This document shows, in pieces, positions 36,667 to 47,034 of a DNA stretch of 64,000 bases (position 1 is the stretch's first letter; the number at the start of each line of letters is the position of its first letter). The stretch comes from Fasciolopsis buskii. Taxonomy: Eukaryota; Platyhelminthes; Trematoda; Plagiorchiida; Fasciolidae. Position numbers and translations under genes: made by a program. The notes under the pieces were generated by a model, which was not told the DNA's origin, did not search any database, and saw nothing but the letters and a program-made list of their open reading frames with translations. The stretch lies in assembly GCA_008360955.1 (NCBI GenBank), contig LUCM01001884.1, forward strand, positions 289,232-353,231, in the 5' to 3' direction.

Positions 36667-37150
36667 GTAAGCATTTTTATTTCCCTCAACTCGACTAAAA
36701 TAAAGGACGGACGAAATGGAAGATTTTTTCGGCAGAAATATTCAGAATCCAGCTGAAATGAAAACAGTTATCATTCACAATGAGGGTGGCGGTCTTCAAT
36801 TTTTTTAATGACAGAAAAATTCAATCTGGAAAATGTTTCGTCATTCAATAGAAAAAGAGTTAAAAATACTAGGGGTGGAACTTAGCCTTTACGGATTTCT
36901 GCAACCAATTGCGAAGTAGTTGCCTGAAAGACCCTACTGGGTATTTTCTTTTGCCTTCTTCAGTATTCACCAGTAGGGAGTTATTATTAAGCTGTCCCAT
37001 GTCAGTAAAAATGCCTGTTTGCTGTGAACCTTAAGTGTCTTCCTTGACCGAATGTATGACTTATTATAATGCTCTATATTTATTAGCAGAATAACCTAAT
37101 TTATTCATGGCCTGATGATCAGCTGATGATCACATCGTTTCTCTTCGCAG

Positions 37151-37360
37151 AAGAGCTTGTCCAAATCGAGCCGGCAGAGTCCATTTAGCAAAGAATTGAA
37201 AGAGATTATGCCTTCTTATAACGAGAAGCTTCAATTCAAACTTTTCAATGTTAAAAGTGCAAAAGATTTTCTTTGGAATGCACAAAGATTCATGGAACAA
37301 AAGCAGTCTACATCAAGGTTGATGCAGTCCTGTCAACAGGCACTTATTATCCGCTTCTGA
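37151..37360 (+). CDS. Candidate exon following 36629-36666, unknown protein
   Basis: A strong acceptor (ATCGTTTCTCTTCGCAG, ending 37150) opens a frame of 69 codons ending at TGA 37358-37360. The product begins KSLSKSSRQSPFSKELKEIM, continues with LQFKLFNVKSAKDFLWNAQR and stays rich in Lys, Ser and Gln. It continues the frame of the 38-nt exon upstream. It may be the 3' end of the coding sequence, or the true exon may end at an internal donor; I saw no strong one. No domain is recognised. Confidence 0.42.
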   Translation, partial: KSLSKSSRQSPFSKELKEIMPSYNEKLQFKLFNVKSAKDFLWNAQRFMEQKQSTSRLMQSCQQALIIRF

Positions 37361-37960
37361 TTAACCTCAACCTATCACTGTCCCCGATAAGTGCAAATTT
37401 ACTGATCCGTAATCTATCACAGAAATGCAGCCACATCACGTCACATTCGTTAGCTCCGCGATACTTCGTAAATCTGCTGAAGATCGTTTGAGATTTCCCC
37501 CGTTTTATTTAGAATTACGAACGCTATAATTGTGAAGATGCAGAAGTGGAATAGTCAGAAGTAATTATCTACACGTTTTCTTGCAAAACTATCTAAAGTT
37601 TTACTATGAGTAGACTGTTAAGAATGTTGGTGGCATAATTAACTAATTGGGAAGCGCACAATCCTATGGCCGTTGTCATCGCCCATCAATTATTCGTGCA
37701 CGTACCCTCCTAACCAGTTATTCTGTCCACTGATTTGATATTTTCATGCTAGATAATGATACCTCATTCCATTATACGAATTCAAGCTGAGTCGATTGAC
37801 ATTGACGTCAGCTTATCGATGTGGTGTGAGTCAGATTTAGTGTTTATTTTTTCTTATAATTTCGAATTCTCCATTCATGCAGATATTTCCCTGGTTCAAA
37901 CATTCAATAAACAACGAAACAAATGACCCTTTGATTTTAACAGACTCCCGAGTTTTCATC
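37361..37960. other. No gene recognised
   Basis: An overlapping frame at 37273-37491 is in a different register from the candidate exon and is probably its shadow. The rest is AT-rich. Confidence 0.5.
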
Positions 37961-37964
37961 CTCT

Positions 37965-38150
37965 TGGATTGTAGTATTTTCTTTTATTAATGAAATAACG
38001 ATGTACATCATTTTTCAGGAAGGGTCCCGCGGCCAACAGGGGGCTGCCTTGTGGGGAAGTTGAAGGGTATTGGGGAGAATCGAACCCACCACCTTCGCTT
38101 CCAAACGCCACGATCTCATCTACTTGGCCACCGCTGAGCTTTAGGCGCTG
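37965..38150 (-). mobile_element. tRNA-derived SINE, family A (best-preserved head)
   Basis: On the minus strand: A box TGGCCAAGTAG (tRNA Leu/Ser style, TGGCCNAGTGG), B box GGTTCGATTCT (reverse complement of 38076-38086), then CCCTTCAACTTCCCCACAAG, CAGCCCCCTGTTGGCCGCGG, CCTTCCTGAAAAATGATGTA, CATCGTTATTTC and an A-rich end (AATAAAAGAAAA). This copy shows the full order of the family and identifies its tRNA class. Confidence 0.9.
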
Positions 38151-38831
38151 GAGTTTGTCTGCATCAGTATAGCCCATATATTGTTGCTTCGTGCAAAATC
38201 ACTTGAACCTAGGCAACGAACTCAACCTCAGCTAATGTGACAAAATGGAAAAGTTACCACCCATAATCTTTTAGTGATAATTAGCTGTTGCTCAATCGAT
38301 TTTTGGCAAAGCCTGTGACTGTCAATTTTGATGAAGGTTTTAAGATTGAAACCGCATACTTTAACTCTTCACAATCTGTTTCCAGTTCCTGTCACTATCA
38401 TCATTTCAAATCTTATATTTTGTCATTCTCATTGACTTTAGTCCGGAGGTTAGGCAGACAACGCGAAAAAATCCCGTTTTCCAAATGTTTGATTCTTATG
38501 CTGACTGCACCTACACCTATAGGCATGATCATTTTGAAGACGATGGTAAAGGCCGAGTGAATCAAAACATTTCATGCAAATATTAATACTTCCTATCTTC
38601 GCTGACGGTGATAATCCCTCTGTTCCTTTTAGAAGGCTTCCCAAATGCCAAGCGGGGGATATGAATAGTATTTTGTCCAAGATTTATTTCAACATTTCCA
38701 AGTTCCGAAGTGTTCACAGGTTTCCACAAACTTAATCTAAGAGTTTTCAATTGAGTCGAAATCCAGGGGACGAGGTGTACACCGAAGATGACAAACCACT
38801 CTAGCGCTATTGTACCTTAGCCCATTCCTGG

Positions 38832-38879
38832 ATGACGGACAGATGTTTTATTTTCTTGTCCAATCATTGCCAATTGGGG
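38832..38879 (+). CDS. Candidate first exon (short), unknown protein
   Basis: An ATG at 38832 opens 16 codons (MTDRCFIFLSNHCQLG) ending exactly at a consensus donor (GGGG followed by GTAAGT at 38880). Removing the 55-base intron 38880-38934, which ends in a good acceptor (AACATTTGTTTCAG), joins this in phase 0 to the frame starting at 38935. A different frame (PFLDDGQMFYFLVQSLPIG) is also open here and would be a valid alternative reading, so the assignment is tentative. Confidence 0.25.
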
Positions 38880-38934
38880 GTAAGTGTTTACTTAAAATGC
38901 TGCACTATTTCCCACTGCTAAACATTTGTTTCAG

Positions 38935-39138
38935 CATACCGAAGTTACTCCTAGCAAAGAATCGTTTTGCCCGCCTTTAGTACGCGGACCCTTCATGACC
39001 TCCTGTGGTTAGTTTTACGAGTTCGTCCTCTTTATCATCGCAAACCCGTGGCATATCCACACCCTGCCCATCTACTTCACGGGCCAATACAAAAAGCGTC
39101 TGGGGCACCTATTCATCCGTGATGAGGTGATAGAATGA
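38935..39138 (+). pseudogene. Coding-like block with one internal TAG, membrane protein-like
   Basis: The frame is open from the acceptor at 38934 to TGA 39136-39138 except for one TAG at 39010-39012. Before the stop it reads HTEVTPSKESFCPPLVRGPF; after it, FYEFVLFIIANPWHIHTLPI and then YFTGQYKKRLGHLFIRDEV. The second part has strong third-position C/G preference (TTC, GTC, CTC, ATC, ATC, CTG, CCC, ATC, TAC), a coding signature unlike the surroundings, and a likely membrane helix followed by a basic loop. The arrangement loosely recalls helix I and the first loop of a rhodopsin-like receptor, but I do not recognise it. A GTTAGT donor overlaps the TAG, so an intron could start there instead. 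Confidence 0.42.
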
Positions 39139-39418
39139 TAACTATTCCAAATAAACGATGCCAATGGATTCGACCGATTACAGGAGACCACAAAGGTTTG
39201 TATTTTTATGACAAACTTTGTGCGAAAGCTTTGGAAAGATGCACAAAAGCCCGAGCATGAAAAGTGGGGAAAAATTTTCGAATGTTAGACCAAATTTCTA
39301 TACTCGCCACTTATTTAAGATTTGTGTGCATTAGTAGACTGAATTATCCCCGGGGCCTAAGAGAATTTTATGACGATAGGCGTATTTGTGATTTAACAAG
39401 TTATGCTTATGATTTCAG

Positions 39419-39559
39419 CGGAACAAAAACAAACTGAGTGCCTCGGTGAGAGTCGGGGCGTCTTTTTTTGAAGTGCCGTGTATTTGGCAATACGAGAAAC
39501 AAGGAAAGGGAACATTTACGATGCCTTCAGTTGAACCAGATAGTCATTCGCAGTTTTAG
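39419..39559 (+). CDS. Candidate exon, unknown protein
   Basis: After an acceptor (TTATGCTTATGATTTCAG, ending 39418) a frame of 46 codons is open to TAG 39557-39559. It reads RNKNKLSASVRVGASFFEV, then PCIWQYEKQGKGTFTMPSVE. A donor-like GTGAGA at 39446 would instead give a 27-nt exon (RNKNKLSAS). It lies 280 bases after the coding-like block at 38935 and on the same strand. If that block ends at GAG before GTGATA (39127), the two would join in phase 0. No family is recognised. Confidence 0.3.
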   Translation, partial: RNKNKLSASVRVGASFFEVPCIWQYEKQGKGTFTMPSVEPDSHSQF

Positions 39560-40547
39560 CACGCTGGTTGTTATTCCCAAATTAGAAACAACCCCGAAAG
39601 GTAAGGTATGTTCATTCCACCCTTGTTCTCTGCATCCTCATTAATTATAAGGACCCATTCCCCGAAATAACGGAGCTCGAAACAAAAGAGATGGTCAAAT
39701 ACATTCGAGGTTCCACGAGGTTCACATGGAGCGATTTTTCCCTTGAAATTATTACAAACACCCATCAATCATCCACGGTACTGCTCTGGCAAATTATAAA
39801 ATGTGGACTGACTCTCACATGCCTCATTTATGGGCATCGAATATTTCGAATGGTGAGATATCTCAAAGTACTGTTTCTACAAATGTGTAGAAAAAACCGA
39901 AGGACCAATATGGGACGTGCAAAAGCGCACAATATTCAATAACAAATTGCAACGTCTATCTGTGAGCTTCACGTCTGCCAGAGCAAAATGGTGTTTTCAG
40001 GCAACCTAGATGGCGGATTTTGCTGTTAGATTTTACTGACCTATAAGATCATTGGTTTTGCAGCATTTATAGACCTCATTTCTATTTGAAAACTGAGGAA
40101 GTTTTGATAATTTTACTCGAAATACTAATAAGACGTATTGTGACACTTCGTATTAGCTCACCGGTGCAAATCCTCAACACGTATTGGAATACTTCAGACT
40201 CCAGATTGCTCGGCTGAAGGCATCAAGGAGATCATGGCAACTGGAAATTAAAGTCCAGTTTGCTTATACGGTTTAATTCCCAACGGTAGAGAGGCCCTGA
40301 TTTGCATGCAAACTCCCCCGAAAACTTTACCCGCTTCGATTTTGTTGAACATTGTTCTTAGCAGACAATTTTCAAGCCAACTCTGGAACGGGGACATAGT
40401 TGGTAATCTGGAGTGAATCATTTTCTCAAGTCTTCTACAGCTGTAAAACTATCCGGGCAAATTGCTACTAGGTTTGGGACCAATGGTTAATCAATCGACT
40501 TGGCAACTGGATTTAAAAATTAAATCCTATTCTTTTCTTCTGCCCAG

Positions 40548-40649
40548 AAGACAACTATAAATCTGACGGTTTTCTGGTTACCAAGATATCGGACACGATT
40601 TCCTTATCGATTTTGTGCGGCCGCACATCTTTGGTACCTTCATCTTTAG
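40548..40649 (+). CDS. Candidate exon, unknown protein (first of a phase-matched pair)
   Basis: Preceded by one of the strongest acceptors in the window (CCTATTCTTTTCTTCTGCCC then AG, ending 40547). Two leading bases complete an upstream codon and then 33 codons are open: DNYKSDGFLVTKISDTISLS, then ILCGRTSLVPSSL. It ends with G before GTAATA at 40650. Spliced to 40850 the frame is preserved and stops soon after. Another frame is also open after this acceptor, so the reading is not unique. Confidence 0.33.
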   Translation, partial: KTTINLTVFWLPRYRTRFPYRFCAAAHLWYLHL

Positions 40650-40849
40650 GTAATATTTTGAAATGGAGTGTTTATATGATCGTGGGAAGTAAGATTCGTT
40701 GCCACTGAATCCAAAAAGTCAGAATGCCCGGAATTATAACCACATCTTAGTGGAGTTATTCTCCAAAGGAATCTGGTTCTAAAGGTCGAACACATCTTTG
40801 AGGTAATCGAAAAAGTGCAACTTCCTCTTCCTTGCTCCTTCTATACTAG

Positions 40850-40909
40850 GAAATTTTGGCACAATTCGTGCTTTTCGATACACATACGAAAGTGCAAGTA
40901 GCAGCTGAT
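40850..40909 (+). CDS. Candidate terminal exon following 40548-40649
   Basis: The acceptor is strong (CTTCCTTGCTCCTTCTATAC then TAG, ending 40849). In the phase left by the upstream exon it reads NFGTIRAFRYTYESASSS and stops at TGA 40907-40909. In phase 0 the same acceptor opens EILAQFVLFDTHTKVQVAAD to TGA at 40925-40927, which is equally protein-like. TIRAF followed by a basic residue is seen at the end of ABC-transporter membrane domains, but five residues are not enough to name the gene. Confidence 0.3.
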
Positions 40910-40927
40910 CTAAATCGTGGGGTGTGA

Positions 40928-42030
40928 AAGGAACTGTTCAGTCCTTTTGCATAGTGACCAATAAAAAGAAGTATTTGATCTTGAAACTTGCGCATCTTTT
41001 TCCTTCATTTTATCTGCGCATACATCTTATACAAATTCACAGATTTTCCTCGGGCTCCCACGGCTGGACATTTGCACATGTGAATCACGCAGACAGATCA
41101 ACCTGTACGAGGCATTTTTGACGAGATTGTGAAAAGGGCATCCATATCATTCCGGCTTTCCCCTCGTTCCACACATAAAGACAGAGAAAGTGAATCAGAC
41201 CAACAAATACCACAGAAATTTTTCGCGCTGTTCGTGGCAGAATTTGGCCTAGTGATCCGTTGAAGCAGTACAATTGGACTAGTATAAAGGTAGTATAGAG
41301 AGGCAGAAAGAGCAGAAAACATCATAGAAGGTATTCATATCATCTCACACCACAAACTGAGGAGATAAGTTGCTGTTGCCTGGTTGACTTGTCAGGCTGA
41401 TATGCGTTCACAAGTCATCCAACATTTTACTTAGTTCCAAGAAGAAACTGTTTTTGTATGTGTCACAAAATAAGATTTGTTGGTGGGAAATAGTGTGTAT
41501 TTTATGGTTGCTCGTACTTATAATGACAAATGGCCTGTCCGACTGTTGTTTCATGTCAGGTTCTATTCCTCAAAACAGTCTACGGCAACAAATGCGAACG
41601 CTCACGTACTACGTACACTTAGTCTGTAAAAGATGTGCAACTTTCACCTGACTGATTTCATACCAAAGGGGATTTTCAACCGTACACATCTTTTGACACT
41701 TTGCACCACAAGCGTTTTGCGTGATGTTCCGTGAGTAAATGATAACTTCAGTTTTCCCACAACCCTTTTTGCTAGTACTCTCATTATTATTAGCATTACC
41801 ATCACTATTGTTAGTAGGACTGCCAGTGTTATTTTTCTTTTCACCAATGTTTATAGTGTCTTTAAAATACCAATCTGCTGAAGTGATTTTTTGTAAGGTT
41901 TCAGACTGCCAACAATGTGGACGAAAGCGGGGTTTTCACTAATACCACAAGAGCGGAGTCGTTGATTAACAATGGACTCCAGCCTTCCACTATATATTAA
42001 CAGAACAGACCTCGTGACAGTCGTGCTAAA
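40928..42030. other. No gene recognised
   Basis: The plus-strand frame at 41454-41651 contains a hydrophobic run (WWEIVCILWLLVLIMTNG) but has no clear splice borders. Nothing else was recognised. Confidence 0.4.
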
Positions 42031-42035
42031 CTTAC

Positions 42036-42138
42036 CAGCAATCATAGAAACGAACGAATATTTCGCATAGCACCATGTGCAGACGTTTTGAACACGTTTA
42101 TGCCTGTCAGTCCGATCTGCGGTCAACTGGATTGGCAT
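42036..42138 (-). CDS. Candidate first exon, unknown protein
   Basis: The minus strand has ATG at 42138 opening MPIQLTADRTDRHKRVQNVC, then TWCYAKYSFVSMIA, and ends in a G before a consensus donor GTAAGT (reverse complement of 42030-42035). Start codon plus donor with a 34-codon open frame between suits a first coding exon. A possible acceptor upstream was not found, as expected for a first exon. The composition is slightly G+C-richer than the flanks. No domain is recognised and the next exon was not identified. Confidence 0.3.
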
Positions 42139-45100
42139 GCACCACTCCGCGAAACCAACGCGTTTGACAAAGGCTACTGAACGTGATTGGATCCCGCAGT
42201 ATGTGGTTTCATGTGTGACAGCAGAGTTCGCAAAATCGTGAGAAAGTTTTAGACTAGGACGGTAGCGACTACTCCATTTCCTCAGGCTGAATTGTTTTGC
42301 GCCGCCTGTGCTCGCGTGAAGTGAGTAGAAAAATTAATCTGACTGACTGCCAACTTCTTATACATTAAATTTATCTGACCGTCGTTGAGTTGGAAGGCAA
42401 AGTATACACGAAGATCAGTAACAAATGCGCTCAGTAGACGATTTTTAAAGATGTTATATTGTCGGATTTTTGTAACAAAGACCGTGGATGGAGCAAAAAC
42501 AGACTGTATGTGAAGTGAAACCTAACATATAGTCTTATGATAACGCCTAGTAAGCCCAGAAGACAGATTTGCAAACACTGACAAATAAGTCGGCAGGCAG
42601 CCAGAGATTTGCAGGTATGTGAGGTACAGCTGCAACCCTGAAAACTGTAGTACAACTGACCCGAGGTATTATTGAAGTGTAATCCGATCAGATCATCGAT
42701 TTTTTCCACCATTTACGACGAGTAACACGACTTACATGATTAATGTGTACGATGACGATTGATCTATCAAAACGAGAATATAAAAATACCATTAACAACA
42801 ACAAAAACAACAGGATCAACCTTCTCATGTTTCGTAGCTTTTCACCTGATGAAGATCAATCGTCGATCACTATTATCACATCCATTAACCGAGTAAACGG
42901 CTCGTGATAACGTTCCACAAGGTAACAGAACTGAAGGCTTGCTTACCCGAACGCTTATTTGAAGGCGAATAAAGTGGCTTTTGTCTACTGTCTCCTAAAG
43001 TTCTTAACCGTTCCAGGTTTTATTTTATGTTCCCTGTTAGTGAATTAGTCTTTACGAAAAGTGAATTGATCTGCTCGTTGAAATGGTTCCAACCCGATGG
43101 TATTTAAACTCAGGGTTAAAGGTTACACAAATGTAAGCGATACTTCAAATGTTTGCCAATAAAATCAGGTGAGCTACCGTTGCGTTCGAACAAATAAACA
43201 TCTAAAATGGAAACAGTATAATTTTCATGAATGTGTTCAGATATATGCATATACTCGCATACCTACCACTAGCATCTATAATAAATAAATGTCTGCCTCT
43301 AAATTGCTGAAGTGAGTAGTCTGTTAGATAACAGATGGACAAAGCATAAAATTTTACAACTGTTTACAACTTACACGGGGAGTTGTATCTGGATCGAAAT
43401 TTGCGCGATGACCGGATTCACGCAGGAGTTTTGATCCACGTGACCTAAGTATAAGAAAGCAGGGCCGATGGTTCAGTCAGTGTTTAATCACGAAATCTCA
43501 TTTGTAAGCTGGGCCCAGATGCGGCGGATACGAGAAGAATATAGAATCCGAAAAATGATGGTATCATCAATCTGAAACCAATGCAGTCATTACTGGGGTG
43601 ACTATTGAGGCGAAACAGCTAGCTATTCAGTGCCTTCAGTGCTCATTACCGTTTTACAACAGACGCATCGACAGGCACTGAAAAGTAAGTTCGACAAATT
43701 TGGGCACAAACATCAACAGTTCTTTCGAATATGACTGGAATATTAAAATGAGCTGGTAAGGGAAACGACCTGCTCAACTTCATGACATCGGCGAGAATGA
43801 TATCAGATATAAAAATTGTAAGCGTTAGATTGCGAAGTAGCACTAGTTTGCGGAATCAACTCCACCTGAGTGTCCAGGTTCACTGACATCACCATACAAA
43901 ATAGTTAATTCACCAGTGACTCCAACTAAGTTGCCTAATGATGACAGACAAGTTGACAGATCATCCCAATCCAATGTTTGCCTGTCAATAGCCCAATCCT
44001 AGATGGAGTTTTGATTGTATTCCCCAGTCGTCACCTCTAAGGTCACCCTTAATATGAAATTTTACCGTACCACAATGCCTAACGTTTCCATCGAAATTTC
44101 ATTTAAAACAAACTGAATATCTTTATTTCGGAATTCCCGCGCATAAAACCCTAGGATATATAAAAAATGAGAAATGATTTTTTTCGTTTAAAACTTGACG
44201 CAAATGGGTGAAAGCAGAGCCTCGCCTCGAAGGGCACCGTTCACAGAGACCTTAAACTTCATAAATCCAAATGGATCATTAATGTATTCTGGTTCTAAAA
44301 GTTGACCTTGAAAGTGGAAAGAATAAATTTCGTGGGTTTGATGTTATGATTCACGAATGGATACTTTACCCATGCACATTGGAAATGAACCAAAAGAGAT
44401 TATGAACTGAGAAACAGATGAGAGCTTAAATCATTTTCCCATCGTTGAACCGGTACATTAGGATGTGAGCAGAGGCCACGAATACCATATGAAAAGAGGT
44501 CGTATCTTGTTCCTTTCATCTGGGTCAGGTTAGAAAGCCTGTTGTGCCACTTGTCATTTCTGTCTCGGAACTTGTGTTCACACTTTGCATTTTGCCATAA
44601 ACACGTGAATGTAACTGCGCTGCCCTAAATTACAATGTCAATAAACCACTCGCATAAGTGGAAGTGTAAATGTGATTGCGGACGCCAGTGAATATGTGTG
44701 ATTAGCCGAAGGTCATGTATGGGTGAATTATTGCCACGTCTTCACAACTACATCCGCTGTTTTGTTGTCATACAGAACAGTCCCGGCCATTTGGGGGGGG
44801 GGGGGGTTAAACGAAAAAGATGATCACGAAAGTACTGTGTTAAGAGGTTACAAAATATTAGTTATCGACTGATAGCAGAAATCAGAGTAACTTTACAGAG
44901 TTAGAGTTGGGTGGGCCCTGATCCGTGTTGTATTCACACTTTTAGATGGCTGATTGCGAATTTGTTCAGAGTATCACACTGTAGGCCTCCTAGTCTGTTA
45001 CATCCGTAGGGATTTGCAAACCAATGGGATCGTTCGCCACCAGTTGCTCCATATGATCTAACTGCTCTTTGTCCTGGCGCAAAATGTTTTGAATGTGTTC

Positions 45101-45620
45101 ACCAGCGTTTAACCGTACTCTGACCAAAGTGCTATCTCATAAACTGGGTTCGAAAGCCAAACAATCAGGTGAATCTGTAGTATTACGCATGAAATCAAGT
45201 GAACAAATCATTAAAACGTAGTGTTTCGAAGTGATCGCCCATTACACTCCTCCCAGGTTTGACCACATCTGACCGCACAGGTTGCTACCTATTTAGTCAA
45301 GCATTGCAAGTGAAAAGGAACTGAAAAATGATTATAGGCGTTTTTACTGACTAATCAGACCTGACTAGTTGAACTGGCCACTCAGGCTACCGGTCTAATG
45401 TGACCATCAAATAAATGTGAAATGAGTCAAGGATTACCACTGGAAAAATTTCAGGTGGCGTCTTCAAAGTGTAACGAAATTAAAAACCTACCGATCTCAC
45501 CCCAATCAGTAAACCGAAGGCAGCAGTTTTTATCCATTCAGAAGTGTAAGCTTTTCAACACAACATTACAAATAGACTATTACATTAAGAGCAGCACTCA
45601 TCTTTTAATGCCGTCTTTAA
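42139..45620. other. No gene recognised
   Basis: The minus-strand frame at 43646-43843 (for example SDIILADVMKLSRSFPLPAH) is protein-like but has no strong donor or acceptor pair. CAA-rich triplets occur at about 42795-42815. Nothing else was recognised. Confidence 0.4.
44793..44806 (+). repeat. Poly-G run (14 G)
   Basis: Fourteen consecutive G between CCATTT and TTAAACG. Runs of this length are prone to sequencing and assembly length errors. Confidence 0.9.
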
Positions 45621-45627
45621 ATTTCAG

Positions 45628-45739
45628 AAACCTATTTTTCCCCCAGGGAAGCTCGCCACATTTCGGCGGATCTCGAATTTTGGATGACGCGAGTGAAGCC
45701 TTCTCCATCGAAAAAATCACACCGATCAAGTACGAATAG
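45628..45739 (+). CDS. Candidate terminal exon, unknown protein
   Basis: After an acceptor (CCGTCTTTAAATTTCAG, ending 45627) one base and then 36 codons are open to TAG 45737-45739: NLFFPQGSSPHFGGSRILDD, then ASEAFSIEKITPIKYE. The same frame is open further upstream to an ATG at 45422, so a 105-codon single-exon frame is an alternative. A second acceptor (TTTTTCCCCCAG) lies 20 bases further in. No family is recognised. The next plus-strand candidate, the GPCR-like exon, lies 770 bases downstream. Confidence 0.3.
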
Positions 45740-46071
45740 ATACAATAGAGTTTTACTGTTACCATTTTGCTTCTTGCTTGTAACGGCACCCAATCGCCCA
45801 GTCATAGATCTCAAAGTTAGTTAAACTGGCTTCGATCACCTGCGACTTCCTTGGTGTGTATTTCATTATCTTTTTTGGAGATGGTACCTTTTGTTTGCTT
45901 CCTTTGATCGATTTCCTATCTTTCTATCAAGATTAATTCTTCCTGAATGAACGTTTTTCACTCTAGCTACACTCTCTATACTCTGTCTTCCTAAACTGCT
46001 ATGCGCTTCATGGGAAATAGGCTTGAATATTCTTCATAAAATATCTCTAATAACTGGTCATATCAGTCGGG

Positions 46072-46309
46072 TTGACGGTTAAACACCGAATCCCACGGGT
46101 TCAGAATTACTACCGTTGGCCTTTGCAAAATGGCCTTCCGTATAATCCAGCTTGTCATCATGCAACTTGATGGTCACTTGCTTGAAAATAGCACAGCTCA
46201 ACTAGAGGGGCATTCACTTCTTCTTAGGGCATTTGGTGCTCTGCAATCAAACTGTTTTAATGGACCAAATAAATTAATCCGGAGAAACTGTGCCCTCATG
46301 TTATTTTAA
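46072..46309 (+). other. Open, protein-like stretch of unknown nature
   Basis: A frame of about 77 codons without stops includes an ATG near 46129 opening MAFRIIQLVIMQLDGHLLEN, then STAQLEGHSLLLRAFGALQS. It ends shortly before the GPCR-like exon on the same strand. No good splice borders were seen, so it is recorded as an open stretch rather than a gene. Confidence 0.22.
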
Positions 46310-46511
46310 ACAGCATACTTAATATTGGCTATCGTAAATAAACCAGGAATACCTGTTGACAAAATGACCGTGCTTATGATTCATTAGCCTTTCGAGTTCT
46401 CTAATAATAACTTTCACAAAATATTTTGTCCTGGTCAACAAAGACTACGACTAAACAAGCATCCGGTGCAATTTTTATCATTTAGTTTAGGTTGTTGTCT
46501 GTTTTTTTCAG

Positions 46512-46661
46512 ATACCCATGACCATGGCAACGATGGTCACGCATCACATTTCATTGCTTACCAAACTATCCCCGGTTAATCCTGTCATCTATCTGACAAG
46601 TGGACACAGGTTACGCCGCCTAATTCATAAACGAGAACGAGGCCACGTCATGCCAATCTGA
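46512..46661 (+). CDS. Candidate last exon of a rhodopsin-like (class A) GPCR: helix VII and tail
   Basis: A very strong acceptor (GTTGTCTGTTTTTTTCAG, ending 46511) opens a frame of 49 codons in phase 0 to TGA 46659-46661. The product has a hydrophobic segment (MATMVTHHISLLTKLSP) running into NPVIY, the NPxxY motif of transmembrane helix VII, and then a basic amphipathic stretch, HRLRRLIHKRER, as in cytoplasmic helix 8, and a short tail. Motif, order and position at a C-terminus all fit a rhodopsin-family receptor. The opsin retinal lysine would lie six residues before the Asn; here that position is Thr, so it is not an obvious opsin. An AATAAA occurs about 200 bases downstream. Exons for helices I-VI were not securely found. 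Confidence 0.5.
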   Translation: MPMTMATMVTHHISLLTKLSPVNPVIYLTSGHRLRRLIHKRERGHVMPI

Positions 46662-47030
46662 TGAATAGGACACCGGTTGCCGGTTCCAGTGTCCGGCATG
46701 ACAGTGTAAATAGCAGCTGATAATCGTTAAACACCAGCGGAAACGGCAGTTGGACTGGTTGTGAAAGTACACATAACAATGTTGGCATCAGGTGAATACA
46801 ACTGAATCCAATCTGAAATTACAGTAAGAAAAATAGATGTTTGTGTAAAGCGAAAGTGGAATAAAACGGCTGGGTTTGTGTTCATAAAACAAGGTTGGAT
46901 TATTTTGCTAACTAATTCGCAGTTGCAAACTACGTGGTATTTTAACCGATAATGAGCACAGGGAAAACAATATTCGCAAAAGCAACATGGACTCTTCACT
47001 TCGGTTACCTACGTAGCTTAGATCCGTGTC
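46662..47030. other. No gene recognised; probable 3' flank
   Basis: Contains AATAAA at about 46860. The minus-strand frame here is not protein-like in a convincing way. Confidence 0.4.
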
Positions 47031-47034
47031 AGCG

